Notes under the pieces: generated by a model
The model's input: only the letters and a program-made list of their open reading frames with translations
Told to the model about the DNA's origin: nothing
Database searches by the model: none
Made by a program: the position numbers and the translations under genes
Assembly: GCA_044227925.1 (NCBI GenBank)
Contig: JBGAVW010000015.1
Coordinates: forward strand, 1 to 64,000
Source of the DNA: JADJLQ01 sp044227925
GTDB taxonomy: Bacteria; Bacteroidota; Bacteroidia; Chitinophagales; Saprospiraceae
Length of the DNA stretch: 64,000 bases
Reading direction: 5' to 3'
Shown: piece by piece, positions 27,223-36,904 of the stretch
Layout of the letters: every line of letters begins with the position of its first letter
Position numbering within the stretch: the stretch's first letter is position 1

Positions 27223-28154
27223 TGAATAAAGAGGCACAATGTACCGATACCGTAATGATGGTGAGACCGGCCTGCTTTGGGTTTAATGATCAGACGGCCG
27301 TTTCAAATTCATTTCAGAAAAACGACGACACTTTATCCAAAGCAGAAATTCAAAAACATGCTTTGGCCGAGTTTGATATATTGGTTGATGCATTGAGGGA
27401 TCATGGAATTACAGTAATGCAGGTTGAAGACACTCCTTATCCTGTAAAACCGGATGCGGTATTTCCTAATAATTGGATTACCACTCACAGTGATGGTGTT
27501 CTGATTACGTACCCCATGTATACAACTAATCGCAGAGCGGAGCGTAGAGAGGATATCATCTCATGGGTCGAAAAAAAATATAAGGTAAAACAACGTTATT
27601 CATTTGAAGGATTTGAAGAGGAGGGATTAATCCTGGAAGGTACAGGTAGTATGGTTTTGGATAGGGAAAATCAAATCCTGTATGCTTGCCTGAGTCCGCG
27701 TACAGATCCATCATTATTAGACCGGTTTGCATTACTGAGAAAATATGCTAAAGTAGTCTTTACTGCTGCTGACGAGGATTCTAATCCGGTATATCATACC
27801 AATGTGATTATGGCTGTGGGTAAACAGGAAGCCATCCTGTGTACTGAATGTATTCAGAATGATGCGGAAAAAAAGGCAGTAATTGATTCAATTCATTCAT
27901 CAGGAAAAACATTGATCGAAATCACCTGGTCACAAGTATTGAATTTTGCCGGCAATATGTTGCAGCTCAGGAATTCAGCCGGAGACCTGTATTGGGTAAT
28001 GTCATCAACAGCATTTCTTTCATTGACCAGCGAACAGAAGACCAAGTTACAAAAGCAAGCCCGGATTATCCATTCCGCTATACCTACTATTGAAAAATAT
28101 GGTGGTGGCAGTGTGCGATGTATGCTTGCTGAAATCTTTTTAGAAGAGAAGTAA
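27222..28154 (+). CDS. ctlX: Citrulline utilization hydrolase (CtlX type)
   Basis: A 310-aa member of the amidinotransferase/guanidine-modifying superfamily, in the CtlX branch common in Bacteroidota. The N-terminus (MMVRPACFGFN) and the FPNNWITTH motif are characteristic. Candidate catalytic residues are the acidic group near LEGTGSMVLD, the His in VYHTNVIMAVG, and the C-terminal Cys in GGGSVRCMLAEI. It is thought to hydrolyse citrulline to ornithine, but substrate evidence in the family is limited. The gene overlaps the transporter by one base. An arginase-family gene converges 20 nt downstream, giving two enzymes of arginine/citrulline breakdown side by side. Confidence 0.87.
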   Translation: MNKEAQCTDTVMMVRPACFGFNDQTAVSNSFQKNDDTLSKAEIQKHALAEFDILVDALRDHGITVMQVEDTPYPVKPDAVFPNNWITTHSDGVLITYPMYTTNRRAERREDIISWVEKKYKVKQRYSFEGFEEEGLILEGTGSMVLDRENQILYACLSPRTDPSLLDRFALLRKYAKVVFTAADEDSNPVYHTNVIMAVGKQEAILCTECIQNDAEKKAVIDSIHSSGKTLIEITWSQVLNFAGNMLQLRNSAGDLYWVMSSTAFLSLTSEQKTKLQKQARIIHSAIPTIEKYGGGSVRCMLAEIFLEEK

Positions 28155-28174
28155 TTTTATTTCAAATCTGTTTT

Positions 28175-28966
28175 TCAGACCATCACACTTACCAATTCCT
28201 TTATTAATTTATAGGCAACCATGGCTGTCGTATCATGTATATCGCGCATGGGATTATATTCGACTATATCAGCCCCTGCAATAGGAACAGGAATGTCTTG
28301 GATGATTTTAATTAATTCTCTGGTGGTCATACCGCCCGGTTCGTGATGGGAGACCCCGGGAGCAAAAGCCGGGTCGAGTACATCCAAATCCAATGAAATA
28401 TACAATGGAGATTTTAGAGTAGCTATAAAATCATAATTAAAATCTTTCATTTCAATGATTTGTACATTGTATTTAGCTGCCTGTTCCCGCTGGTGTCTGT
28501 TCAATGTCCTGATCCCTACCTGTGTGAGCGATTGGAGTTTATTTTTTTCCATTAACCGAGCAAATGGGGAAGCATGGGAGTAGGGGTTATTGTCAAAATT
28601 TTCGTACAAATCACCATGAGCATCGAGGTGCAGTACATGTAATTCCTGGTAAATGGAAGTATATGCATCGATGATGGGATAGGAGATAGAATGATCCCCG
28701 CCTAGAGAAATAATTTTATGATCAGGTCCTAACTCATTGATAATGCTGTTTTTTATGGTATGGAATGCATTTTCAGGATTAGAATCTCCAAATAAAAGAT
28801 CCCCCATATCCAAATAATTTCGACCTTTTTTTATTTCAATTCCATTTTCACTGAAAGGATTTGCTGAGCCCTCGGTGTCCATCAGCCTGATTCGTGCCGG
28901 GGCCAGTGCAGGGCCTTTTAAAAATGAGGAATTACCATCAAACGGGATACCAAGCAGTTTTATCAT
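28175..28966 (-). CDS. Arginase/agmatinase-family ureohydrolase
   Basis: A 263-aa binuclear manganese hydrolase. Metal-ligand motifs are complete: GGDHSI, LDAHGDLYE (DAHxD) and SLDLDVLDPAFAPGVSH. The family includes arginase, agmatinase and formiminoglutamase. The neighbouring ctlX favours arginase-type activity giving ornithine and urea, but motifs alone do not settle the substrate. The protein is somewhat shorter than the typical 300 aa. It converges with ctlX, so it is not in the same operon. Confidence 0.88.
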   Translation of the reverse strand: MIKLLGIPFDGNSSFLKGPALAPARIRLMDTEGSANPFSENGIEIKKGRNYLDMGDLLFGDSNPENAFHTIKNSIINELGPDHKIISLGGDHSISYPIIDAYTSIYQELHVLHLDAHGDLYENFDNNPYSHASPFARLMEKNKLQSLTQVGIRTLNRHQREQAAKYNVQIIEMKDFNYDFIATLKSPLYISLDLDVLDPAFAPGVSHHEPGGMTTRELIKIIQDIPVPIAGADIVEYNPMRDIHDTTAMVAYKLIKELVSVMV

Positions 28967-29101
28967 TTTTCGTAATCAAAGTAATGTTTTTTTTTATTCG
29001 ATAATAGCCATTTGATTTAATATTTGTTTGAATACATAAAAAAGCAGTATTACATTTATATATTTATTTGACGGTCGATACTAAATTCAGAGCAGTAAAT
29101 C

Positions 29102-30316
29102 ATGAAAGTACTTTTTTTTACACGGGAATACCCCCCTTATGTGTATGGAGGGGCTGGCGTGCATGTGGAATACCTGGCCAAAGAACTTTCCAGCTTAATG
29201 GATGTTGAAGTGCGTTGTTTTGGAGATCAGCAAATAGTGGATACCGCATTGCAGGTAAATGGGTTTAAATCGGATTTGCATACATTAGCTCAAACCAAGC
29301 CAGAGCTTGTGCCGATTTTTACTACGATAAATACCTGTCTTCAAATGAATGGGGGTGTCGTCGATGCTGACTTAGTACACTGTCATACCTGGTATGCACA
29401 GTTTGCGGGTATTCTTGCCAAGCTATGTTATGGAACTCCATTGGTACTTACCACGCATTCTCTGGAACCTCTTAGACCATGGAAGAGAGAACAATTGGGA
29501 AGGGGATACGATGCATCATCGTGGATCGAAAAGACGGCAATTGAAATGGCAGATGCTGTAATTGCTGTGTCAGAAGAGACAAAACAAGATGTATTACAAT
29601 ATTTTAATGTAGACGAAAATAAAGTATCAGTAATTTACAATGGTATAGACCTGGATGAGTACAATGTCACCAGTGATACTTCAGCCCTGGAAAAATATGG
29701 AGTAGATAAATCCCAGCCCTATGTACTATTTGTTGGTCGGATCACCCGGCAGAAAGGTATCATTCACCTGGTTAATGCAATCAAATACATCCAACCGGAT
29801 ACTCAAATAGTGTTGTGCGCCGGAGCTCCAGATACAGAGGAGATTGGCCGTGAAATGAAAGAGAGGGTAGAGCAGGTTCAAAAAACCAGAAAGAATGTGA
29901 TCTGGATAGCCGAAATGGTTAGCAAAAAGGATGTAATACAATTATATTCGCATGCTGCAGTTTTTTGTTGCCCATCAATCTATGAACCATTTGGAATCAT
30001 CAATATTGAGGCCATGGCATGCAATACGGCGGTGGTAGCCAGTAGCGTTGGCGGAATAAAGGAAGTAGTAACCAACGAAACAGGAATACTCATTCCACTG
30101 TTACAAGATAAAACCGCCCCGTTTGAGGCATCTGATCCTGACCAATTTGCAAGGGACCTGGCAGCCGGGATCAATACCTTGATGGACAATGAAGAATTGA
30201 GGAATAGGATGGGGTCGAACGGTAGAAAACGCGTGGAAAAATATTTTGATTGGAAGGCAATAGCAAAACAAACAGAAGAATTGTATAATAAAATCTTGAA
30301 TCATGATAAAAGATGA
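29102..30316 (+). CDS. glgA: Glycogen synthase, GT4 actinobacterial/archaeal type
   Basis: A 404-aa GT-B glycosyltransferase. The N-terminus MKVLFFTREYPPYVYGGAGVH carries the KEYPP-like and glycine-rich nucleotide-sugar contact. The C-terminal domain has FVGRITRQKG and the E-x7-E signature in IYEPFGIINIEAM. It resembles the short GlgA/GlgM of actinobacteria, not the roughly 480-aa E. coli GT5 enzyme. Some relatives extend glucan; others make maltose-1-phosphate from ADP-glucose and glucose-1-phosphate. The 3' end overlaps glgC by 14 bases, so substrate maker and user are translated together. No glgE or branching enzyme is in view. Confidence 0.9.
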   Translation: MKVLFFTREYPPYVYGGAGVHVEYLAKELSSLMDVEVRCFGDQQIVDTALQVNGFKSDLHTLAQTKPELVPIFTTINTCLQMNGGVVDADLVHCHTWYAQFAGILAKLCYGTPLVLTTHSLEPLRPWKREQLGRGYDASSWIEKTAIEMADAVIAVSEETKQDVLQYFNVDENKVSVIYNGIDLDEYNVTSDTSALEKYGVDKSQPYVLFVGRITRQKGIIHLVNAIKYIQPDTQIVLCAGAPDTEEIGREMKERVEQVQKTRKNVIWIAEMVSKKDVIQLYSHAAVFCCPSIYEPFGIINIEAMACNTAVVASSVGGIKEVVTNETGILIPLLQDKTAPFEASDPDQFARDLAAGINTLMDNEELRNRMGSNGRKRVEKYFDWKAIAKQTEELYNKILNHDKR

Positions 30317-31565
30317 TGTAGTAGCGATCATTTTGGGCGGAGGCCAGGGATCGCGTTTATACCCATTGACCGAAAAAAGATCTAAACCTGCAGTTCCTAT
30401 TGCAGGTAAATACAGGTTGGTAGACATTCCGCTGTCCAATTGCATCAATTCAAATATCACCCGGATGTTTGTTTTGACCCAGTTTAATTCAGCATCACTC
30501 AACCGGCACATTAAGAATACATATAATTTTAGTTTGTTTAGCAATGCATTCGTTGATTTGCTTGCAGCCGAACAAACCATCTCCAATAAAGATTGGTTTC
30601 AGGGTACAGCCGATGCTGTCCGCCAAAGTATGCATCACTTTCTAAGTCATGAATTTAAGTATGTATTGATCCTGTCGGGTGATCAACTGTACCAAATGGA
30701 TTTTAATCACCTGATCGAAAAGCATATTGAAAGTAAAGCCAGGATTACCATTGCGACACTACCGGTGAAAGCGGAAGAAGGTACTGAATTTGGAATCATG
30801 AAGACGGATAGTGAAAGTATGATCACCAGCTTTATTGAAAAACCCAATGCGGTAGAGATCTTAAAATGGAAATCGGAAGTAAGTGACTATATGAGGTCAA
30901 CCGGAAGATTGTACCTGGCTTCAATGGGTATCTATGTGTTTGACCGGGATTTATTGATCGAATTGATGAATGATCCCAAGACCATTGACTTTGGCAAGGA
31001 AATCATACCCCAGTCCATCGGTAAACACAAAGTACTCAGCTATCAGTTTGAAGGTTATTGGACCGATATAGGAAATATCCGTTCTTATTTTGAAGCCAAC
31101 CTGGGACTGACCGATGCCATACCTGATTTTAATTTGTTTGATAATAGAAACAGGATTTATACCCGTGCGCGGACCCTGCCTCCATCTAAAATATCAGGCA
31201 CATTGATTAAAGATTCCATTATAGCAGAAGGCTGTATTATTCATGCTACCAAAATTACCCGCTCTGTCATTGGCATCCGGTCAAGAATCGGACCAGGAAG
31301 TACGGTAATAAATACATATATGATGGGAAATGATGTTTATCAAACCTTACAGGAAATAGTGGAAGGGGATACCATGATGGGCATTGGTGAAAACTGCTAT
31401 ATCGAAAATGTGATACTGGATAAAAATTGCAGGATAGGAAATAATGTAATCATAAAGGGCGGTCCTCATCTTAAAAATCAGGAGACCGAATTGTATGTGG
31501 TATCAAGCGGTATAGTAGTGGTTAAAAAAGATGTAACTATTCCGACAGGGTTTCAGATAAAATAA
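30303..31565 (+). CDS. glgC: Glucose-1-phosphate adenylyltransferase
   Basis: GlgC makes ADP-glucose from ATP and glucose-1-phosphate, the committed step of bacterial glycogen synthesis. The 420-aa protein has the pyrophosphorylase loop (ILGGGQGSRLYPLT), KRSKPAVPIAGKYRLVDIPLSN, WFQGTADAVRQ, and the glucose-1-phosphate site in FIEKPN. A left-handed beta-helix with hexapeptide repeats ends the protein (IIAEGCII, IRSRIGPGST, LDKNCRIGNNVII). Its start lies within the end of glgA. The SDR gene converges 20 nt downstream. Confidence 0.96.
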   Translation: MIKDDVVAIILGGGQGSRLYPLTEKRSKPAVPIAGKYRLVDIPLSNCINSNITRMFVLTQFNSASLNRHIKNTYNFSLFSNAFVDLLAAEQTISNKDWFQGTADAVRQSMHHFLSHEFKYVLILSGDQLYQMDFNHLIEKHIESKARITIATLPVKAEEGTEFGIMKTDSESMITSFIEKPNAVEILKWKSEVSDYMRSTGRLYLASMGIYVFDRDLLIELMNDPKTIDFGKEIIPQSIGKHKVLSYQFEGYWTDIGNIRSYFEANLGLTDAIPDFNLFDNRNRIYTRARTLPPSKISGTLIKDSIIAEGCIIHATKITRSVIGIRSRIGPGSTVINTYMMGNDVYQTLQEIVEGDTMMGIGENCYIENVILDKNCRIGNNVIIKGGPHLKNQETELYVVSSGIVVVKKDVTIPTGFQIK

Positions 31566-31585
31566 AAACAATATTCAAGGGATAT

Positions 31586-33016
31586 CTATGATTGGGAATC
31601 TGAAAGTTTATTTAGCATTCCATTAAATAGTAATCCATGGAGCGGTAAAACTGAATACCAATACAATCTGCCAAATAAGCCAAGTGGTCGGAAAGTGGCA
31701 GTTTGTGTGAGGACATCATTGGCATCAATTTTAAATTCGAGCCATGCCTCACCCGGCAGTTTCATTTCCGCATACAATAGCAATCTTTTTTCTTGTTTGT
31801 CTGCATACAACACTCTCCAGAAGTCCAATGCTTCACCGGGAGCAATTTCAGTATGGCTTTTTCTGCCTCTTCGCATACCGACACCACCAGTTATTTGATC
31901 TAAAATCCCCCTGATTTCCCAGAGCCAATTGGCATAGTACCACCCCGTTTTACCGCCAATAGACCATATCCTATCGAGAGTGGCATTACTGTCTTTTAGT
32001 TTTCGGGTCCGCATATCCCTAAAACAACCGTGTGCAGGTACTTCAATATATTTCGAAATGCCTTTGCTCAACAAATTGCTTGTTTGTGCATCTTTCCAAC
32101 TAGAAATTACCTGGTTTTGTTCAATTTTGTCAAAGGCAAGTTTAATGGCGGTATCGTAATGGATTGGGTCTATATGCAGCAACCCGGCTAGGTCATTCGG
32201 TTTACAAATCACTTCAATTTTCATGCTGTTTACTAAATTTTTAGCAAGGGCATATGAGGTGGCAGTGACAAAATAGAGCCAGTACGAGGATATTTTAGGT
32301 GTCATTACGGGTACGATAAAGATTCGCCTTTTTAAACCTCTTATTTTGGCAAATCGTAAAAGCATTTCTTTATATGTCAACACATCTGGCCCCCCAATGT
32401 CAAAACTGTGATGGTATGTTTCTTTTCTACCAATTACACCCATTAAATATTCTATTACATTGCGGACCGCGATGGGCTGACATTTGGTATTGAGCCAACG
32501 CGGAGCAATCATTACAGGAAGTTTCTCCACCAGGTCACGAATGATTTCAAAAGATGCACTTCCAGAGCCTACAATTATGCCGGCTTTTAAAGTAGTAAGG
32601 GCAAAGCCTCCACCTGACAATATTGTTTCTACATTCTTTCGGGATGTCAGATGTTTTGATAACGTATCTGTATTGCTGATACCGCTCAGGTAAATTACTT
32701 GTTGTGCATTGGTTTGTTCAATTCGGTTTTTAAAATTAGTGGCACAGACTTCTTCCATATCTTGAAAATCTCCACTTTGGGTTGACATGGAATGTATAAG
32801 ATAATAAGCTACATCAATATCTTTCGGGATGCTACCCAGGCTGTCCAGATTTAAAAAGTCCACTTCAATAACGGAAAGCTTTGAAGTTTGGTAATTTTTT
32901 CTATTGAACCTGTTGGTGTCTCTAACACAGCAGACTACTTCATTTCCTTTTTCCAGTAAAACGGGAAGTAGTCTTTGAGCTATGTATCCGGTCACCCCGG
33001 TGAGTAAGATTTTCAT
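31586..33016 (-). CDS. SDR-family NAD(P)-binding protein with DUF2867 C-terminus
   Basis: 476 aa in two parts. Residues 1-290 are an extended-SDR Rossmann domain (MKILLTGVTGYIAQRLLP, ISNTDTLSKH, AGIIVGSGSASFEIIRDLVEK). Residues about 320-470 correspond to DUF2867, with WSIGGKTGWYYANWLW and a hydrophobic end. Such fusions are common in Bacteroidota and are annotated as NADH-quinone reductase-like or epimerase proteins of unknown substrate. The classical YxxxK catalytic pair is not obvious. It is a single gene. Confidence 0.8.
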   Translation of the reverse strand: MKILLTGVTGYIAQRLLPVLLEKGNEVVCCVRDTNRFNRKNYQTSKLSVIEVDFLNLDSLGSIPKDIDVAYYLIHSMSTQSGDFQDMEEVCATNFKNRIEQTNAQQVIYLSGISNTDTLSKHLTSRKNVETILSGGGFALTTLKAGIIVGSGSASFEIIRDLVEKLPVMIAPRWLNTKCQPIAVRNVIEYLMGVIGRKETYHHSFDIGGPDVLTYKEMLLRFAKIRGLKRRIFIVPVMTPKISSYWLYFVTATSYALAKNLVNSMKIEVICKPNDLAGLLHIDPIHYDTAIKLAFDKIEQNQVISSWKDAQTSNLLSKGISKYIEVPAHGCFRDMRTRKLKDSNATLDRIWSIGGKTGWYYANWLWEIRGILDQITGGVGMRRGRKSHTEIAPGEALDFWRVLYADKQEKRLLLYAEMKLPGEAWLEFKIDANDVLTQTATFRPLGLFGRLYWYSVLPLHGLLFNGMLNKLSDSQS

Positions 33017-33193
33017 TTAAAACTTTTGTAATGGATTAATACCTGGTGAACTCTTTTGACTAAAGTTACAGCTAATAATTTTAAACATAGATTTGCAATT
33101 CTTAAATGACTAGAATAAAGGGGTATCAATACTTTTTATAATGGCGTCAACTGATATACGGGATTCTTGCCCGATGTATGAATAAATGAACAA

Positions 33194-33883
33194 TCAAAAT
33201 CTTTCCTTTGAATCACCCAGATTCCAAATTTTATCTGTCAGACCATATTCTGCAAAAATTTGTTTTGCTTCTTGTACAGTCCATTTTTTCCATTCAGGGT
33301 GTAGATGATTTTCATACCATTTTTTAGAAAACTCCCAAATCTTTTCTATTGGCTGAATGTCCCCTTTCGGAATATTATGTTTTTTAGACCAGGTATCGAC
33401 CTGTGTTTCATTTTCAAAAATCAGCATAGTACTACAGGTATAGGTCACATTTTCCCAGGCATCTTTCATGGGAATTGGAAAGTGAATATAAAGGTCCTTT
33501 TCGTTTATTTTACCGTTGATAATATTGATTTCAATTTGTTTTGTTTCAGCACCTATCCGTGTAATTATCCGAACATCACTGCGTACTAATGCTGCTATTC
33601 CCAGTGAACACCAGGCACAATTGCCCCACCACTCACCTTTACCTGATTTTACATAAAAATTAGTCGGAGCTAATGAAAAGGGATGTATTGCCCATACTTT
33701 TGGGGAGTGAGGATGCAATACCACTCCGTGATACTCCTGAAGAGCATATAAGCCTTTCATTACTGATTCTTTATCGGTATCGAATATTTGAATGAGATCC
33801 TCAATAGTTGGAGCAAAACCAGTGTCTATGATATGTTTAATGATTGTAAAATGAAGAGTTGAATTGGTTAAGGATTTATGCAT
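33194..33883 (-). CDS. Alkylmercury lyase (MerB)-family protein lacking the catalytic Asp
   Basis: 229 aa. The N-terminal winged-helix-like part (about 1-65) and the central fold match the organomercurial lyase family. MerB cleaves carbon-mercury bonds with two cysteines and an aspartate. Both cysteines are present: Cys92 in NCAWCSLG and Cys150 in YTCSTMLIF. The Asp three residues after the first Cys is Gly95 here, and an extra Cys89 lies nearby. No other mer genes are in view. A role in mercury detoxification is therefore doubtful; many chromosomal relatives have unknown roles. Confidence 0.75.
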   Translation of the reverse strand: MHKSLTNSTLHFTIIKHIIDTGFAPTIEDLIQIFDTDKESVMKGLYALQEYHGVVLHPHSPKVWAIHPFSLAPTNFYVKSGKGEWWGNCAWCSLGIAALVRSDVRIITRIGAETKQIEINIINGKINEKDLYIHFPIPMKDAWENVTYTCSTMLIFENETQVDTWSKKHNIPKGDIQPIEKIWEFSKKWYENHLHPEWKKWTVQEAKQIFAEYGLTDKIWNLGDSKERF

Positions 33884-33901
33884 ATTTTAGGTTAAATTAG
33901 T

Positions 33902-35563
33902 TTATTTTAAGCCTGTAATTTTTGTATCCTTAAACAGAATCGGGTTATTGCTAATCCTTATTTTTTTTCCACTCGTCGTCTTTACATTTCTGAGTATTAC
34001 CTCTTTGGTTTTACTGTAGGGGTACATCTCTGTATACATCTCATTCGTCACGAGGGGATTAAAATTAGCGAAAATGGCAGGACCCGTGTATTCAGCAGGG
34101 GGATTGGAGTCGTCGATGGTCAGGTTCTGCAAGACTATTTTCGACGGCATATAGCAAGTATAGCCAAAATCATGCTGACCTGAATAGGATCCATTGATGA
34201 GTACCACATTAGTAAATTTTCCATTTTCAGGTACAAAAATGCAATTTCGTATTATAAATTCTCCCTGCCATGTGCTGCCGTAATCGGAGCGCAGATTTAC
34301 GAGGCTCCTGCCGAATATGCGGGTATTTTCGATTTTAAATAATCCGGTCCCAATGGCATTGATTCCCATGTGTCCAAGTACGGAATTCCGGATAGTGGCA
34401 TTGGCAACACCCTTGTGGGCATCAAACCTGGAAAAACTACAATGGTCAAGTAACAAGTTTTTACAATAGTTAGATCCCATTATACCCCAGTACGTTCTAT
34501 CGTGGATGTCATTGGTTTGACTGCAATTGATAAACGAAACATTCAGGGCCCTATTGATGGAAATATCATAGGTGCCCATAGTAACCGAAACACCGGCAGA
34601 GCCAATAGTGCTGTAAGTCTTATGCCCGGTAAGGATACAGTTTTTAATACTAATGTGTGCACAGTTACTGATATTAATGAAACCACCATATGGAGCACCA
34701 TGGTCTCCTTCACCTGTAATCCGATGTATCAATCCATCAATTACTACATTGGATCTCTTTATGCTGATATTGCGGGCGAAATAGTTGTATCTTGATTCAG
34801 CCTTATTTGCAATAGTATTAAATCGTCCGCCGGTAACCGTGAGCTCATTTTTATCCAAAGGCAAAGCCATAATATCTGTGATCCTGCTGAATTCCCAGAT
34901 GATGGGAGTATTTAAGTCCACATTACCATTTTTATCAACCTTGAAAATATCGATCTTCGATGCACCCTTATCCTGATTTGGTCCATATCGGATATAGTGT
35001 TTTACCAAACTATCGCTCACCGTGATGATACAATCAGTAGTGGTGTTTAGATTGATTTTTTTCTGATTCTTCCTGAGAGTAGTAATTCCCGTTAATTTAA
35101 AAGGCAATTGTGCAGAGCTAATTTCGAAAACCGGTGAATTCCTGTTTTGTACTTCAGTGTCGTCAATAATAAAGTCGGCTGATCCAAAATCAGTATTGGT
35201 CTGAATGTATGCCGTTCGATCTTTACCACTTATATAGTAACTGGCCAGATCATCGGCATGCACAGCCAGGTTATATTGATTAGCAAATTCATGTGTGGCT
35301 GCAATGGCGTCTATATCATCTGATTTACCATTGCCAAGAGCACCGAAGTCGCTATAGCTTACAAATCTTTTGGTTTTGAATTTTTCAAGATCGAGGGTGG
35401 ATACATGTATAACTAAGACTCCATTTTCATCTATTTGGATGCTGGTTTTATCATTATTATATTTTATAACAGATTTTACTGAAGTATTTGCAACCTGGGC
35501 TTTGGCAGTTGTTGAAAGGCAGAAGAAAATAAAAAAAAGGAAACTGAATAATCGTATAGCCAT
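33902..35563 (-). CDS. Secreted right-handed beta-helix (pectate lyase-like) protein
   Basis: 553 aa with a signal peptide (MAIRLFSFLFFIFFCLSTTAKA). The start of the mature domain has SYSDFGALGNGKSDDIDAIAA, the entry motif of pectate-lyase-3/tail-spike-type beta-helices. Residues about 250-540 carry irregular parallel beta-helix repeats (INISNCAHISIKNCIL, LLLDHCSFSRFDAH, IRNCIFVPENGKF). A role in polysaccharide binding or cleavage is likely, but the substrate and active site cannot be read. There is no T9SS tail. It is 18 nt upstream of the MerB-like gene and could be cotranscribed with it. Confidence 0.8.
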   Translation of the reverse strand: MAIRLFSFLFFIFFCLSTTAKAQVANTSVKSVIKYNNDKTSIQIDENGVLVIHVSTLDLEKFKTKRFVSYSDFGALGNGKSDDIDAIAATHEFANQYNLAVHADDLASYYISGKDRTAYIQTNTDFGSADFIIDDTEVQNRNSPVFEISSAQLPFKLTGITTLRKNQKKINLNTTTDCIITVSDSLVKHYIRYGPNQDKGASKIDIFKVDKNGNVDLNTPIIWEFSRITDIMALPLDKNELTVTGGRFNTIANKAESRYNYFARNISIKRSNVVIDGLIHRITGEGDHGAPYGGFINISNCAHISIKNCILTGHKTYSTIGSAGVSVTMGTYDISINRALNVSFINCSQTNDIHDRTYWGIMGSNYCKNLLLDHCSFSRFDAHKGVANATIRNSVLGHMGINAIGTGLFKIENTRIFGRSLVNLRSDYGSTWQGEFIIRNCIFVPENGKFTNVVLINGSYSGQHDFGYTCYMPSKIVLQNLTIDDSNPPAEYTGPAIFANFNPLVTNEMYTEMYPYSKTKEVILRNVKTTSGKKIRISNNPILFKDTKITGLK

Positions 35564-35679
35564 TTTGAAAAAGAATATCTCAAATATAGTATCAGGAATA
35601 CTAATGTAGATAAGTTAATTCATTTGATTACGGCCGATCTTAAAATATAATTTTTTTTACCGATGGTATGGGATATGTC

Positions 35680-36159
35680 CTAAAGGGTAGAATTGATTTT
35701 TTTAGTCATTTTTTCCAGTTCCACCTGCAGTCTGTCAAAATTTTCTTCATTTTTTTCTATTACAAACGGTTTTAATTTATTGCACTCGTCAGCAGTATTA
35801 AATAACATTCTAAATATAAGCTTAGTCTGAGCACCGGATACTTCTTCAAACGCAGCTACCACCTGGAATAGTGGTTTTGAATATCTCTTCCAGGCAATCA
35901 GGGAGAGGGGCTCTATTTTTATAAATTCACATTCATTTGGATAGTTTCCTTTTTCCGGGCCATGCATTATAAATTTCCATCTTCCGCCAACACGAAAATC
36001 AAATTCTAAGAATGTATTGGTAAAACCAGCCGGACCCCACCAATTTTTTAAATGATCAGGCTCAGACCAGGCACGATATAACAGTTCTTTTTTAAAATTA
36101 AAGACTCGGGTGCTGAGAATTTCGCAATCGGCGGAGGTGATGATGATTTCTGATGACAT
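35680..36159 (-). CDS. SRPBCC/AHSA1-domain protein
   Basis: 159 aa, a single START-like helix-grip domain of the AHSA1 group. Hallmarks are STRVFNFKKELLYRAWSEPDHLKNWWGPAGFTN, FDFRVGGRWKFIMHGPEKG, and PLSLIAWKRYS. These cytoplasmic proteins bind small hydrophobic ligands or act as stress proteins; none of this family's ligands can be inferred here. It lies 16 nt downstream of the VanZ-family gene and may be cotranscribed. A second AHSA1 gene of the same size lies at 40208. Confidence 0.85.
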   Translation of the reverse strand: MSSEIIITSADCEILSTRVFNFKKELLYRAWSEPDHLKNWWGPAGFTNTFLEFDFRVGGRWKFIMHGPEKGNYPNECEFIKIEPLSLIAWKRYSKPLFQVVAAFEEVSGAQTKLIFRMLFNTADECNKLKPFVIEKNEENFDRLQVELEKMTKKINSTL

Positions 36160-36175
36160 AGTTACTTATAAATTT

Positions 36176-36712
36176 CTATCGATATTGTATGGGCAATATA
36201 TTCAGTTTTAATAATACCAATAATAAAATCATTACCAGGGTGCCTGAAAATGCAATGCCAACAGTGATCTGTTGAGCCCGGATTTTATTTCCTGATATTT
36301 TTTCAATTGCTTTATATATCAGCATTCCAGTGATGCCACCTGTAGTATTGGTGATGGTATCGGTAATGTCGAAAGCCCCGATTCTCATCAGATATTGAAT
36401 TACTTCAAATAATAAACTAGTACAAAAAAAGAGGATAATCTGTTTACCAAAAGGCCTCGATTTAAATATACTTCCAGCATAAATGCCAAATGGTATGAAG
36501 ATAATGATATTCATAATGAGGCCACCGGGGTCAACTTTTCCACCAGAAGTGAAAAATTCACTGAAGGGTATTAGATTGACATTCCTGTTTGACATATACG
36601 AAAATTCCACACCTAATTTGAATATCAAAACCCAAATCAATACAAGAAAGTAAATTATAAATAGGCCTACTGTAACCTGGTAAAGCGGGTTTTTATCTTC
36701 ACTGTATTTCAT
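36176..36712 (-). CDS. VanZ-family membrane protein
   Basis: 178 aa with five hydrophobic segments. The VanZ-like features are NLIPFSEF in the loop after the first helix, MNIIIFIPFGIYAG, ELIQY-like FEVIQYLMRIGAFDITD, and NTTGGITGMLIYK. In enterococci VanZ gives low-level teicoplanin resistance; most chromosomal relatives have no known role. It precedes the AHSA1 gene by 16 nt. No other van genes are present. Confidence 0.85.
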   Translation of the reverse strand: MKYSEDKNPLYQVTVGLFIIYFLVLIWVLIFKLGVEFSYMSNRNVNLIPFSEFFTSGGKVDPGGLIMNIIIFIPFGIYAGSIFKSRPFGKQIILFFCTSLLFEVIQYLMRIGAFDITDTITNTTGGITGMLIYKAIEKISGNKIRAQQITVGIAFSGTLVMILLLVLLKLNILPIQYR

Positions 36713-36789
36713 AATTTAGCTTATTAATTTTAAAAAGTACAAACATAATAAACCAGGTAATAGCATTAATAAATATAAGCATGCATATT

Positions 36790-36816
36790 AAAAACGAACC
36801 ACAATAATTCGTTTTT
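36790..36816. terminator. Intrinsic terminator, bidirectional
   Basis: AAAAACGAA and TTCGTTTTT form a perfect 9-bp stem with a 9-nt loop. A T-run closes the stem on both strands. It would end the minus-strand transcript of the small KOW-like ORF about 90 nt upstream and insulate the VanZ gene. Confidence 0.75.
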
Positions 36817-36904
36817 CTGAAAATTCAGTATTGATTAGTAAAGAAATGACTATTCCAAAAATTATTTCAAATGGGTAATGTGTATATCTTTAAATATAAT
36901 TTAA

